DNA of 14,403 nt from DSNY01 sp037446035 (GCA_037446035.1 JBBIJJ010000082.1:1-14403); one strand, 5' to 3'. Numbered from the stretch's first letter, positions 1 to 8,045 are shown. Notes: a model not told the origin generated them from the letters alone. A program made the numbers and translations.

Positions 1-2269
1 TGCGTTTCACGATCCACCACTGCGGATGCTTCTCCTTCACCCATGCCTGATCCTGCACAGGCCTCGCACGGGAGGAGTAGACATTCCAGGCGGCCGCAGC
101 GTCGGGAAGTCCGAGCGAAGCGACCGTCGCCAGCGCCGGACCGATCTGGACGAAGTAATCATCGCCGCGCACATCGTTGCCGCTCTGCACCTGGCCGCCA
201 GAGGGAGGACAGGCGCCGACCCCGGGATAGTTCTTCGACCACAGGGTACTCCAGTTGGAGTACAGCGCGCCGCCATCGTTGTCGCGCACACCCAGCGCAT
301 ACGGCGTATAGGCCCAACACCAGTTTGAACCGACGAAGCGCCTAATGACGGATTGCGCCTTCCAATTGAGCAGATTGCTGTTGACGTACCCCCGCTCGGC
401 AGCCCATGCGATCGCCCATGTCACCCAGTCATCCATCCACATCGACACACCCGTCCGCGTGCCGCTGTCGGTCGGGTTTGGCGTATCAGACGGCGAGTAG
501 ATGACGTGCGTGTATTCCCCTGTGTTCAGAAACAACCCCGTGTTACCTGCGCCGTCAAACGGCTTGATGTTGGTCTCCATCTGGCTCAACGCGCGCGTGC
601 AAAGCGCATCCAGCACACCCTTCAGCGGATGCGCGTTCGGCGTAATGACGGCTGCATTCGCCACGTTGCGAAAGCCCCAGGCGTGATCGCGCACATTGCC
701 GCCGTTGCTCCAGGGTCGCGGCCAGCCGGTGCGGCCGCCCGGCGCCCAGTTCATCCACGGGTGGATGCCGTGAAACTGCGTCTGCTCCAGCTCATCGAAT
801 TCCGCCGTCAGCAGATACGGCACGTAGCCTGAGCACGGCATGTGCGCGAGATCCGTATAGACCGCCCCCTGCGACTTCGATCGGTGCTTGATGGGGTTGC
901 TGGGCGACGAGTCCCAGGTCACCGCCGTCATCGCCGGATTCGCCTGCAGGTTGATCGGGTAGCCCGTGTTCTCGTCCCGGTAGTTCCAGGCCACGTCGCT
1001 GATGGTCGTGCCCAGCCAGTGATATGCATCGTTGTGGGCACGCATCGCGTTGAATGCGCGGCGGTCGCCCGAGATCAAGTACGCCGCCGTCCAACCGTCG
1101 AGGGGCGCGAGTTCCCGCTTGCTGCCGCCCGATGCCATCGCGGGGTCGAGTTCGCCAACCCCGCCCCATGCAATCGACTGCGGCATCGACGCCAGCCACG
1201 CGGAGTCGATCGTGATGTCGGCATACTCCGGCACGAGCTTGGTCGACGCCAGGTAGCCGCGGTTGTGCCGCACCCAAGTCTGCGGATCGCTCGGCCACCA
1301 GCTCCGATGCGGGTAGCGTCGATCCGCTCTGACGACGAAGTTGTTGTTGGTGTAAACCGTCGCCCCAGCAATCCTGATGGTCACGTTCGCGGTGACGTCG
1401 AACGCCTCGACACGCGCGCCGGTGTTCTCCAGCACGCACACGACATAGGCGCGCGTGACCGCGCCGCCGATCTTGTAGGCGCGGATGTTGAACCAGCCCG
1501 TCAGGTGCGCGTGCGGCGAGCCGGTACCGTTGAGCCGCAACGGCCCGCCCAAGCAGAACTCCGACATGAGCGGCCCGGACAGGTGGGTGTAGTCGCGGCG
1601 CGGTTCCAGCGCGCCGTTCAGCAGATTCTTTGCGGATAGGCTATAGACGGAACCATTGATGCTGCACTCAATCACGGCGTCGAATGCAGTCGCCGCCAGC
1701 AGATCTGCCTTGGTGACGGGCGCACCGTTGACTGGCGTTCCAGCAACGACTCTGTAGCTGCCGGAGTTGTCGCCTGCGTTGGGCGTCAGGAACGTCAGCG
1801 CGCCGTGCAGCACCGAGCCGCCGGTTTTCCAAGTTGTCAGCGCATTCCACTGCGTCGGCAGCACCGTGCCATCGGCCGCTTGCACTACCAGACCGAACCC
1901 AGTTGCCAAGGCCCCAGCGGGCAGTGGCCATCCGAGCGTCACCGGCAGATTCGGCGCCTTCAGACCATCTGACAGATAGAACCCTGCCTCTGCGCTTCCG
2001 ACTCCCGGTGGCGGTGGCGGTGGCGGCGGCGGTGGTGGTGGTGGTGGTGGCGGCGGCGGCGGTGGTGGTGGTGGCGGCGGCGGCGGCGGTGGTGGTGACG
2101 GCGGTGGTGGTGGCGGCGGCGGGGGGGGCGCCGAACCTGACGGCGGCGGCGGCGGGGTGGAACCTTCCGATCCTCCGCAGCCGACGACGAGCGCACCAAT
2201 GCTCAGCGAGGCGACCGACAGGAACCTGCGGCGTGACGATTCGAACGGCCACTGGTGCTTAGCGGACAT
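1..2269 (-). CDS. Tat-signal polyproline lipoprotein, possible polysaccharide-lyase-like enzyme (C-terminus cut by window edge)
   Basis: The frame is open from ATG 2269 to the left edge (at least 756 codons, no stop). The N-terminus has a twin-arginine signal (SSRRRFLS, residues 11-18), a hydrophobic stretch and a lipobox ending at Cys31 (LVVGC). A lipid-anchored protein exported folded by Tat is therefore expected. Residues 39-88 are almost pure proline. From about residue 97 a globular part begins. Residues 108-180 (VTLGWPLPAGAL, then a Gln/Trp-rich strand region) resemble the RIFT-barrel N-domain of PcRGLX/YetA-type exo-rhamnogalacturonan lyases. The rest is rich in Trp, His and Asn, as in alpha/alpha-barrel carbohydrate enzymes. 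The family call is from memory and weak; export and lipidation are well supported. A GGGAAGG ribosome site lies 8 bases before the ATG. The gene follows the kelch gene by 79 bases on the same strand. A role in trimming or binding the locus's glycan is inferred. Confidence 0.85.
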   Translation of the reverse strand, partial: MSAKHQWPFESSRRRFLSVASLSIGALVVGCGGSEGSTPPPPPSGSAPPPPPPPPPPSPPPPPPPPPPPPPPPPPPPPPPPPPPPPPPGVGSAEAGFYLSDGLKAPNLPVTLGWPLPAGALATGFGLVVQAADGTVLPTQWNALTTWKTGGSVLHGALTFLTPNAGDNSGSYRVVAGTPVNGAPVTKADLLAATAFDAVIECSINGSVYSLSAKNLLNGALEPRRDYTHLSGPLMSEFCLGGPLRLNGTGSPHAHLTGWFNIRAYKIGGAVTRAYVVCVLENTGARVEAFDVTANVTIRIAGATVYTNNNFVVRADRRYPHRSWWPSDPQTWVRHNRGYLASTKLVPEYADITIDSAWLASMPQSIAWGGVGELDPAMASGGSKRELAPLDGWTAAYLISGDRRAFNAMRAHNDAYHWLGTTISDVAWNYRDENTGYPINLQANPAMTAVTWDSSPSNPIKHRSKSQGAVYTDLAHMPCSGYVPYLLTAEFDELEQTQFHGIHPWMNWAPGGRTGWPRPWSNGGNVRDHAWGFRNVANAAVITPNAHPLKGVLDALCTRALSQMETNIKPFDGAGNTGLFLNTGEYTHVIYSPSDTPNPTDSGTRTGVSMWMDDWVTWAIAWAAERGYVNSNLLNWKAQSVIRRFVGSNWCWAYTPYALGVRDNDGGALYSNWSTLWSKNYPGVGACPPSGGQVQSGNDVRGDDYFVQIGPALATVASLGLPDAAAAWNVYSSRARPVQDQAWVKEKHPQWWIVKR
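2006..2155 (-). repeat. CCG/CCA trinucleotide repeat encoding polyproline
   Basis: On the minus strand this encodes five Pro (2155-2141), a Ser-Gly-Ser-Ala break, ten Pro (2128-2099), one Ser, then thirty Pro in a row (2095-2006). Codons alternate between blocks of CCG and CCA. A run of eight G on the plus strand (2121-2128) lies inside it. It forms a stiff linker between the lipidated Cys31 and the globular domain. Translation of such a run is expected to need elongation factor P, as known for polyproline stalling. Confidence 0.95.
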
Positions 2270-2277
2270 CGACTCAA

Positions 2278-2284
2278 CCTTCCC
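2278..2284 (-). promoter_or_regulatory. Ribosome binding site of the Tat lipoprotein
   Basis: GGGAAGG on the minus strand, 8 bases before ATG 2269. It supports this start, which also places the twin-arginine signal at the N-terminus. Confidence 0.6.
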
Positions 2285-2348
2285 TTAAGCGCGCGTCAGT
2301 TGCCGCGCAGTCCATTAGCGACGGATGCGGTACCCCGCCGACCGTTGA

Positions 2349-3488
2349 TCACTGAACCGAAAGGTTGCTCGGCGGCGCTGGCGGCGTCGTATCGGCGGGC
2401 GGTGCCGACACCCCAGGCGCGTGTCGATAGAGATATACACGCGCAACGCTGCCATCCAGCGTCAGGAAAGCAATGACACCGTGGGTGCCGATCGGGACCG
2501 CAGACCGAAACAAGATGCGATTGGTACCAGGGGCAAACATCGCGACCCCGGCTGAATTGCCGGCTGACCACGTGTTGGCGGAAACGTCGTACTCGAAAAA
2601 GCCGCCACCGGAGCCGAAGAGGAGGTGCTTTCCGGAAACCGGATCCACCGTGAAGACGGACGATTGAATGCCGACCGCGACCGGAGCACTGGCGATGGGG
2701 CTCACCTTGCTCGACGAGTCCACCCGATACAAGCGCGTGCTGTTGTCCCCGCCGCCGACGATCGCAACCTTGTGCACGGGATTGTATGAGGCCACGCTAC
2801 TGTACGGACCCATCGACAGCCCTTGCGCGAGCAGCCTCCAGGTCCGTGTTGCCTCGTGGTAAAGATGAACTTCGCCGCCCCCGACGAGCAGAAGTCCCCC
2901 CAGTTCCGGGAAGTACTCAAGCGCTACGGCAACCGCTGGATTCGGGCCCGATGGCAGCTCGCTCCACGTTTTCGTCGCACGCGTCCACTTGAATACCTGG
3001 TTCGAGTTGAATTTCCTCGCGAAGATGTTGCCCGTCGCCGGATCGATCGCGCTGTGCTCGTACCCGTGAACGATGCTGTAACAAGTCGGCCCAGGTGAGC
3101 AGTCCCAGTACGGTTTTGACTCGAGCGCCCAGCGGTTGGTCGCTTCGCTGTAGGAAATGTGCTTCATCAGCCGACCGCCGTGGCCTTGACCCAGGAAGTG
3201 GACCTCGCGGGTATGCGGATTCCACAGTGCCTTGTCGGCATAGTTGAGAATGTTGTCGGCGCAATCCGACCCGGTGCAGGACACCAGCAGGTCATAGTTG
3301 AACCCGCTCGCGTCTCCGCTCTGATTGAGCACCCGCCACTCGCCCGGTCGCATCTGGCTGGCAATATCGCCAAGCGGCGTGCCACCGGCGTCCGCAGGCG
3401 CCACTGCCCCGATGGTCACAATCATCGAGGAGACGACAACTGCGCGACGCAGTGCCGACAAACAACCAAGTCGATGGCAAGCGGTCAT
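2349..3488 (-). CDS. Secreted kelch/galactose-oxidase-like beta-propeller protein
   Basis: This is a 379-residue protein. Residues 1-34 form a Sec signal peptide (basic start, hydrophobic core VVVSSMIVTIGAV, cleavage after APADA). The body has several blade-like repeats of the kelch type: a hydrophobic strand, a GG or GGG turn, then a Tyr/Trp strand, for example LLLVGGGEVHLYHEATRTW, VAIVGGGDNSTRLYRV and LLFGSGGGFFEYD. No catalytic residues are identifiable, so binding or scaffolding is as likely as enzymology. The ATG overlaps the upstream lipoprotein stop by four bases (ATGA), indicating translational coupling. The protein stops at DTTPPAPPSNLSVQ. This normally opens an FN3 domain, so the C-terminus looks clipped. 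The extracellular or periplasmic location is well supported; the exact role is unknown. Confidence 0.85.
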   Translation of the reverse strand: MTACHRLGCLSALRRAVVVSSMIVTIGAVAPADAGGTPLGDIASQMRPGEWRVLNQSGDASGFNYDLLVSCTGSDCADNILNYADKALWNPHTREVHFLGQGHGGRLMKHISYSEATNRWALESKPYWDCSPGPTCYSIVHGYEHSAIDPATGNIFARKFNSNQVFKWTRATKTWSELPSGPNPAVAVALEYFPELGGLLLVGGGEVHLYHEATRTWRLLAQGLSMGPYSSVASYNPVHKVAIVGGGDNSTRLYRVDSSSKVSPIASAPVAVGIQSSVFTVDPVSGKHLLFGSGGGFFEYDVSANTWSAGNSAGVAMFAPGTNRILFRSAVPIGTHGVIAFLTLDGSVARVYLYRHAPGVSAPPADTTPPAPPSNLSVQ

Positions 3489-4351
3489 TGGATAAGCTTC
3501 GAAACTTCCGTTGAGAACGCGCTCTCGTTGCCGGCGGCGTCATACGCGGTGACCGCGAAGTAGTAGCGCTGCCCGGGCACGAGGTCTTGCACCACGAAGC
3601 GTGTCGCGCCTTGTGCATCCAGACCGGATCCGCGCACCTGATCGTAGGTGCGCGGTGCGGTGCCGTAGTACACGCGATAGCCAAGCGTGTCCGCATCAGG
3701 ACTCGGAGCCCAGGCGAGCGCGGCACTGCCTGACGCGGCTGGCGGTTGGGCCGGCGGAGCTGTCACGCTGACAGTGACAGACTGCGTAGTTGAACCGCCA
3801 CTGCCGGTGCACGTGAGCGTGTAAGTGCTCGTACTCGTGAGCGCGCCGGTAGACTGCGAGCCAGAAACCGACTTTGCACCCGACCAGGCACCCGATGCCT
3901 GACATGCAGTCGCGTTGGACGACGTCCAGGTCAGCGTCGACGCACTGCCCGAGGCGACGTTGGCAGGATTCGCGTTGAGGCTAAGCGTGGGAGCGGGCCC
4001 CGGTGCAGGCGACGACCCACCTTCGACGGTTATCGTCACCGACCGAGTCGTGCTCCCGCCGTCGCCGGCACAGGTCAGAGTGAACGTGCTCGATGCCATC
4101 AGCGCGCCGGTTGACTCGGAGCCAGACGGTGGCTTCGCACCGGTCCATGCCTCCGACGCTTGGCACGACGTAGCATCGGTCGAAGACCATGTGAGGACCG
4201 ACGCGCTGCCCCTAACGACGTTCGTAGGTTCGGCGCTCAAGGTCAGCGTCGGATCGCTGCCGAGCATAGGACACGCGCTCAGCAAGACTGCGCTGAGTCC
4301 GCAAAGCGCCAAGACGATCACGCTGCGAACTGGCCTTTGACGATGCAACAT
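3485..4351 (-). CDS. Lipoprotein with two Ig-like repeats and a C-terminal FN3 domain
   Basis: This is a 288-residue protein from ATG 4351, chosen because GGAGAG lies 8 bases upstream and the signal peptide starts right there. A longer frame to 4402 adds 17 basic residues with no support. Signal peptide residues 1-26 are followed by lipobox Cys27 (LLSAC). Two near-identical Ig-like units follow (about 34-110 and 121-197), each with a Cys pair (63/94 and 150/181) likely to form a disulfide, separated by a Gly/Ser/Pro linker. An FN3 domain covers about 206-288 (LGYRVYYGT, then GQRYYFAVTAYDAAGNES). Such Ig repeats are common in secreted betaproteobacterial proteins. The likely role is surface display or glycan and protein binding. 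It is first in a three-gene group with the kelch protein and the Tat lipoprotein. Confidence 0.88.
   Translation of the reverse strand: MLHRQRPVRSVIVLALCGLSAVLLSACPMLGSDPTLTLSAEPTNVVRGSASVLTWSSTDATSCQASEAWTGAKPPSGSESTGALMASSTFTLTCAGDGGSTTRSVTITVEGGSSPAPGPAPTLSLNANPANVASGSASTLTWTSSNATACQASGAWSGAKSVSGSQSTGALTSTSTYTLTCTGSGGSTTQSVTVSVTAPPAQPPAASGSAALAWAPSPDADTLGYRVYYGTAPRTYDQVRGSGLDAQGATRFVVQDLVPGQRYYFAVTAYDAAGNESAFSTEVSKLIQ
3761..4252 (-). repeat. Two tandem Ig-like coding repeats, 261-base offset
   Basis: The segments 4252-4022 and 3991-3761 encode two 77-residue units that match along their length (TLTWTSSNATACQASGAW versus VLTWSSTDATSCQASEAW). The close match suggests recent internal duplication or continuing homogenisation. 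It is a site where unit number could vary between strains. Confidence 0.85.
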
Positions 4352-4359
4352 TTGAACAA

Positions 4360-4365
4360 CTCTCC
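4360..4365 (-). promoter_or_regulatory. Ribosome binding site of the Ig/FN3 lipoprotein
   Basis: GGAGAG on the minus strand, 8 bases before ATG 4351. It decides the start over the upstream in-frame option at 4402. Confidence 0.65.
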
Positions 4366-4413
4366 GGTGCGCCACGCGCCGTTGTCGTGGAACCCAGCGC
4401 AACGCGCAACCGA

Positions 4414-4445
4414 ATTATCGAGCCGTTGATGCGCTGCCCCGTCAC
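4414..4445 (-). promoter_or_regulatory. Weak candidate promoter for the secreted-protein group
   Basis: In the 147-base gap between the decarboxylase stop (4499) and ATG 4351, the minus strand carries GATAAT (4419-4414), a near match to a -10 box. A poor -35 match GTGACG (4445-4440) sits 20 bases upstream, longer than ideal. The gap itself suggests the three secreted genes may have their own promoter, but these boxes are only a guess. Confidence 0.2.
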
Positions 4446-4498
4446 CCTGTCCTGCTAGTCCTTATCGGCGATCGAGTTGCAGCGGCGAACCGTCGGCG

Positions 4499-5728
4499 TC
4501 ACACCAGCACTTCCGCCGGCGCCGGGTGGCTAAGAAAGCCGATCGGACTGGCGCTTCGTCCGTAGGCACCGGACTGAAACACGACCACCAGGTCCCCGAT
4601 CTCCGCACGCGCAAGCTCCATCCGGTCGGCGAGCAGGTCGAGCGGCGTGCACAGCGGGCCGACCACGGAGGCGATCTCGCGCTGCGCCGCGTTCATCCTG
4701 GTGCCAATCGCCACTGGGTAGTTCTTACGGATTACCTGTCCGAAGTTACCCGACGCGGCGAGGTGATGATGCAAGCCGCCATCGGTCACCAGGAAAACCT
4801 CGCCGCGCGATACCTTGCGGTCGAGCACGCGGCACACGTAAATGCCGGCTTCTCCGACCAGATACCGGCCCAGTTCGATCACGAGTTCCGCCTGCGGCAT
4901 CTCGCGCGCGGCGCGTTCGACCAGCGCGGCCAGGTTGGCGCCAATCGGGGCCAGCTCCAGCGGCCGCTCGCCCGGAAAGTACGGGATGCCGAACCCGCCG
5001 CCCAGGTTCAGCACCTTCACCGGCCCCGGCGCGTGCGCCGACAGCCGCAACGCCAGTTCGTACGCCTTGGTCTGCGCTTCGCAGATCGACTCGGCGCGCA
5101 GGTTCTGGGAACCAGAGAAGATGTGAAAGCCCTCGAAGGCGAGTTCGCGGCGCGCGATCTCTGCCAGCGCCGCCGGCACCTGTTCGGCGTCGATGCCGAA
5201 CTGCTTGGGTCCGCCGCCCATTTTCATGCCGGAGGACTTCAATTCGAAGTCGGGATTGACGCGCACGGCCACGCGCGCCGGCCGCCCGGTGGCCTGCGCA
5301 ATCTCGCCGAGCAGCGCGATCTCCCGCATCGACTCGCAGTTGATCAGGATTCCCGCAGCGGCCGCTTGTGCTAGCTCGGTGTCGCTCTTGCCGGGGCCGG
5401 CAAAGCTCACGTCCCGAGGGTCGGCGCCGGCATCGAGCGCCACTGCCAACTCGCCCGCTGACGCGACGTCGATGCCGTCCACCAGCGCCGCCATGTAGGC
5501 CACGAGCGCTGGCATCGGGTTGGCCTTCATCGCGTAGTGCAGGCTGATCTGCGCGGGCAGCGCCGCGCGCAGTTGATCTACCCGCGCGCGCAGAAGTTGC
5601 CGGTCGTAGGCGTAAAACGGCGTTCGGCCGACGCGCTGCGCAAGCTGCGACAGCCGCATGCCGCCGAACAGCAGTTCGCCGTCGCTCGTTGCCACCCGCT
5701 CGAGCGCGGCGTGTGCGGGCGCGCTCAT
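4499..5728 (-). CDS. PLP-dependent decarboxylase, exosortase A system-associated (ornithine/DAP decarboxylase fold)
   Basis: This is a 409-residue fold-III PLP enzyme. The PLP lysine motif HYAMKAN gives Lys68. HIFSGSQ lies at 202-208, the glycine loop NLGGGFGIPY at 241-250 binds the cofactor phosphate, GPLCTPLD (Cys360) carries the conserved active-site Cys, and FQSGAYGRSASP (384-395) is the typical end. The reaction is expected to be decarboxylation of a basic or dicarboxylic amino acid to an amine; the substrate is unknown. The family (TIGR03099, from memory) is found beside the AMP-forming ligase in exosortase A loci. The start was set at ATG 5728 because it overlaps the ligase stop by four bases (ATGA). 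The frame extends to 5869 but that part lies inside the ligase. It is the last gene of the four-gene minus operon. All key motifs are intact. Confidence 0.93.
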   Translation of the reverse strand: MSAPAHAALERVATSDGELLFGGMRLSQLAQRVGRTPFYAYDRQLLRARVDQLRAALPAQISLHYAMKANPMPALVAYMAALVDGIDVASAGELAVALDAGADPRDVSFAGPGKSDTELAQAAAAGILINCESMREIALLGEIAQATGRPARVAVRVNPDFELKSSGMKMGGGPKQFGIDAEQVPAALAEIARRELAFEGFHIFSGSQNLRAESICEAQTKAYELALRLSAHAPGPVKVLNLGGGFGIPYFPGERPLELAPIGANLAALVERAAREMPQAELVIELGRYLVGEAGIYVCRVLDRKVSRGEVFLVTDGGLHHHLAASGNFGQVIRKNYPVAIGTRMNAAQREIASVVGPLCTPLDLLADRMELARAEIGDLVVVFQSGAYGRSASPIGFLSHPAPAEVLV

Positions 5729-7317
5729 TGCGCCGCCTCGCGGAAGCGGTCGGCAAACTCGCCGGCCAGCAGCTTGCGGTCGATCTTTCCGTTTGGATTG
5801 CGCGGCAGCGGTCCGGGCCGTACGTCGACCAGCGCCGGCACCATGTAGGCGGGCAGCCGTTCGCGGCACATCGCGAGCACGGCCTGGGAATCGAGTGCCT
5901 GGCCATCGGCAGGTGTAGCGACGACGACGATCGCCTGTCCCAATGTGGGATGCTCAACCCCGAACGCCGCACACTCGGCCACCTGCCCCGCGCCGTAGAT
6001 CACCTCCTCGACCTCGTTCGGGCTGACGCGATAGCCGGAGGTCTTGATCATCTCGTCGCGGCGGCCGATGAAATACAGGAACCCCTCCTCGTCCATACGC
6101 ACGGTGTCGCCCGAGAACACGGCGATCTCGGGCTGCACGAAACCTGCTTCCCGCCCCGGCAGCGGCCGATAGCGCTCGGCCGTCTTCTCGGGATCGTTCC
6201 AGTAACCCATGCCGACCAGCGCGCCGCGTTGAACCAGTTCTCCCGGTTCGTTCGGAGCGCACGGCGTACCATCGTCGCGCAACACGAGGATTTCCGCGTT
6301 CGGGATCGCCTTGCCGATCGAATCGGGACGGCGGTCGGCCTCCTCCGGCGGCAGATACGTCGCGCGAAACGCCTCGGTCAGCCCGTACATCAGGTAAGGC
6401 TTGGTCTTCGGCAGCGCAGCGCGCAGCCGCTTGAACGTCTCCAGCGGCATGCGTCCGCCCGTGTTGGCGAAGTAGCGCAGGTGCTCGGTCACGGTCGGCG
6501 GCCACTGCAGTTGTGTGAGCTGGATCCACAACGGCGGCACCGCCGTGAGCCCGGTGACGCGCTCGCGGATGACGGCGTTCAACACGTCCTTCGGCAACAG
6601 GTAGTTCAACAGCACAACGCGCGCGCCGGCGTGAAACGCGGTCGTCAACTGGCTAAAACCGGCGTCGAACGACAGCGGCAGCGCGGCCAGCAGCACATCG
6701 TCCTCGTTGTTGTCCAAGTAGCTCGCCACGCTCTTGGCGCCGACCACCATGTTCCGGTGCGATAGCACGACGCCCTTCGGGCGGCCGGTGCTGCCGGAGG
6801 TGTACAGAATGGCGGCGATGTCGTTGTCGATGACACGATGGCCAGGCCTTGCGGACGCGGACAAGATATCGGTCCAGGCGTGCAGCGACACGCGCCCCTT
6901 TGGGGTCTCGCGCGCCGCGCCGGTCAGCACGACATGCCGCAAGTCCGGGCACTGCTCGAGCGTCGATGCGATCAGCCCGTGGCGCTCTGGCGAAGTGACC
7001 AACACACGCACGTTGCAATCGCGCAGGATGTAGCCGACCTGCTCGGCTTTCAGCAGCGGGTTGACAGGCACGAACGCGCAACCCGCCGCAGTGGCGCCGA
7101 AACAGGCGACCACCATCTCATGGCGCTTTTCGAGATAGACGGCAACGCGTTCGCCGCGCCCCGTTGCGAGCGCGATCAGACCCGATGCGAACGCCGAGAC
7201 GTCCCGCCAAAGCTGCGCGTACGTCGCGACCGCCGACTCGCCCGTCAACGCCACGCTGTGCGGTCGCCGCTCGGCAGCAGCGCAGACAAGTTCGTGCAAC
7301 AGGAATGCTTCTTTCAT
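5725..7317 (-). CDS. Acyl-CoA/acyl-ACP ligase (AMP-forming), exosortase A system-associated
   Basis: This is a 530-residue member of the ANL adenylation superfamily at full family length. The P-loop-like motif ILYTSGSTGRPKG spans 170-182, YGLTEA 311-316 and SGDTVRMDEEGFLYFIGR 402-419. The C-terminal catalytic lysine is Lys511 in NPNGKIDRK. It activates a carboxylate as acyl-AMP and passes it to a thiol. The nearby ACP gene (9453) suggests the phosphopantetheine arm as acceptor rather than free CoA (inference). The family (TIGR03098, from memory) occurs next to the PLP decarboxylase in exosortase A loci, as here. The start ATG 7317 overlaps the upstream acyltransferase stop by four bases. The substrate cannot be read from sequence by eye. 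Confidence 0.93.
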   Translation of the reverse strand: MKEAFLLHELVCAAAERRPHSVALTGESAVATYAQLWRDVSAFASGLIALATGRGERVAVYLEKRHEMVVACFGATAAGCAFVPVNPLLKAEQVGYILRDCNVRVLVTSPERHGLIASTLEQCPDLRHVVLTGAARETPKGRVSLHAWTDILSASARPGHRVIDNDIAAILYTSGSTGRPKGVVLSHRNMVVGAKSVASYLDNNEDDVLLAALPLSFDAGFSQLTTAFHAGARVVLLNYLLPKDVLNAVIRERVTGLTAVPPLWIQLTQLQWPPTVTEHLRYFANTGGRMPLETFKRLRAALPKTKPYLMYGLTEAFRATYLPPEEADRRPDSIGKAIPNAEILVLRDDGTPCAPNEPGELVQRGALVGMGYWNDPEKTAERYRPLPGREAGFVQPEIAVFSGDTVRMDEEGFLYFIGRRDEMIKTSGYRVSPNEVEEVIYGAGQVAECAAFGVEHPTLGQAIVVVATPADGQALDSQAVLAMCRERLPAYMVPALVDVRPGPLPRNPNGKIDRKLLAGEFADRFREAAQ

Positions 7318-8045
7318 TTGCCGCCGCTCGCGTCAGAAGGCTTGGGTTCGGCCGGCGTGGACAACCGAAACTCTGGATAGCGGTCGGCACGCAGGCTGGC
7401 GTGGATGTGGGGCGCAATCGTAGCGAACGAAAGCTGGAATCGACCACAGACCAGAAACGTCGCACTCGCCAGCGGGCGTGCACCGATGCGCGCGTGCGCG
7501 GCGAGCGACGCCGGGTTGAACACCGAGATGCGGCTCAGCGTCCAGCGAAAACCGTGCTGAGCCAACTCCTGCTGCGCGGCGCTCCACAGGCGCGCAAACA
7601 GGCGGCTGAGCCGGTAGGCGGGATCGATGTAAACGTCGAAATCCCACACGGCAAGCCGCGCATCGAATGAATAGCGGCAGCGCACTTCGTCCTCGAGGTA
7701 GCTGCCCTGCTGGTACCACAAGAACCCAACCAGACGGCCGGCTTTGATCGCTGCCAGACAGCGCGCGCCATCGCGAAAACGACGCGCAACGACCGTCGGC
7801 GGTCGTGGCACCTGCTCCAGGATGCCGTCGTCCGGGTCCAGCCAGCGCAGCTCGACGCTGCCGGTGCCACGCGTTGCGGGCATGGAGACGGGCGCAATTG
7901 GCTGCGCCACGAACCGATAACACACGATGCGTGCACGACCGCCGCTGATGCGTTCCAGAATCCGGTGGACTGCGTACAACGCGGCGCGCAACAGGCCGAA
8001 CGAAGCGACCAACTTTTGTGCGTTTCTCAGCACCACCGCCGGCAT
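7314..8045 (-). CDS. GNAT-fold acyltransferase-like protein
   Basis: This is a 243-residue protein. The central part (roughly residues 65-205) fits a GNAT fold: RLVGFLWYQQGSYL (strand 4 and turn), then DFDVYIDPAYRLSRLFARLW (an altered acyl-CoA pyrophosphate loop and helix), then SVFNPASLAAHARIGARPL (the usual Asn-containing motif B before the last strands). The canonical loop glycines are partly missing, so acyl-CoA may not be the donor; the locus ACP is an alternative (inference). No signal peptide is clear, so a cytoplasmic location is likely. Start: ATG 8045 makes a TGATG junction with the glycosyltransferase stop. A GTG at 8057, four codons upstream, is an alternative, and neither has a clear ribosome site. 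It probably N- or O-acylates a sugar or precursor, but the exact substrate is unknown. Confidence 0.75.
   Translation of the reverse strand: MPAVVLRNAQKLVASFGLLRAALYAVHRILERISGGRARIVCYRFVAQPIAPVSMPATRGTGSVELRWLDPDDGILEQVPRPPTVVARRFRDGARCLAAIKAGRLVGFLWYQQGSYLEDEVRCRYSFDARLAVWDFDVYIDPAYRLSRLFARLWSAAQQELAQHGFRWTLSRISVFNPASLAAHARIGARPLASATFLVCGRFQLSFATIAPHIHASLRADRYPEFRLSTPAEPKPSDASGGK

Noticed and set aside
842..1639. Plus-strand frame (265 codons) at the left end
   Set aside because: The minus-strand frame from 2269 is open through the whole region with a proper signal peptide and Trp-rich protein-like composition. The plus frame is Arg/Val-rich noise.
1990..2160. Repeat region considered as a CRISPR array or tandem non-coding repeat
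   Set aside because: There is no repeat-spacer structure. It is a continuous codon repeat inside an open frame.
1960..2199. His/Arg-rich minus-strand frame over the trinucleotide repeat
   Set aside because: An out-of-frame reading of the CCG/CCA repeat gives His and Arg runs. The proline frame has the Tat signal, lipobox and ribosome site.
4526..5374. Plus-strand frame (282 codons) opposite the decarboxylase
   Set aside because: Antisense shadow of a gene with an intact PLP lysine and glycine loop.
5689..6765. Long plus-strand frame (358 codons) opposite the ligase
   Set aside because: It lies entirely across a ligase with all family motifs, and its composition is Arg/His/Gln-rich with no recognisable domain.
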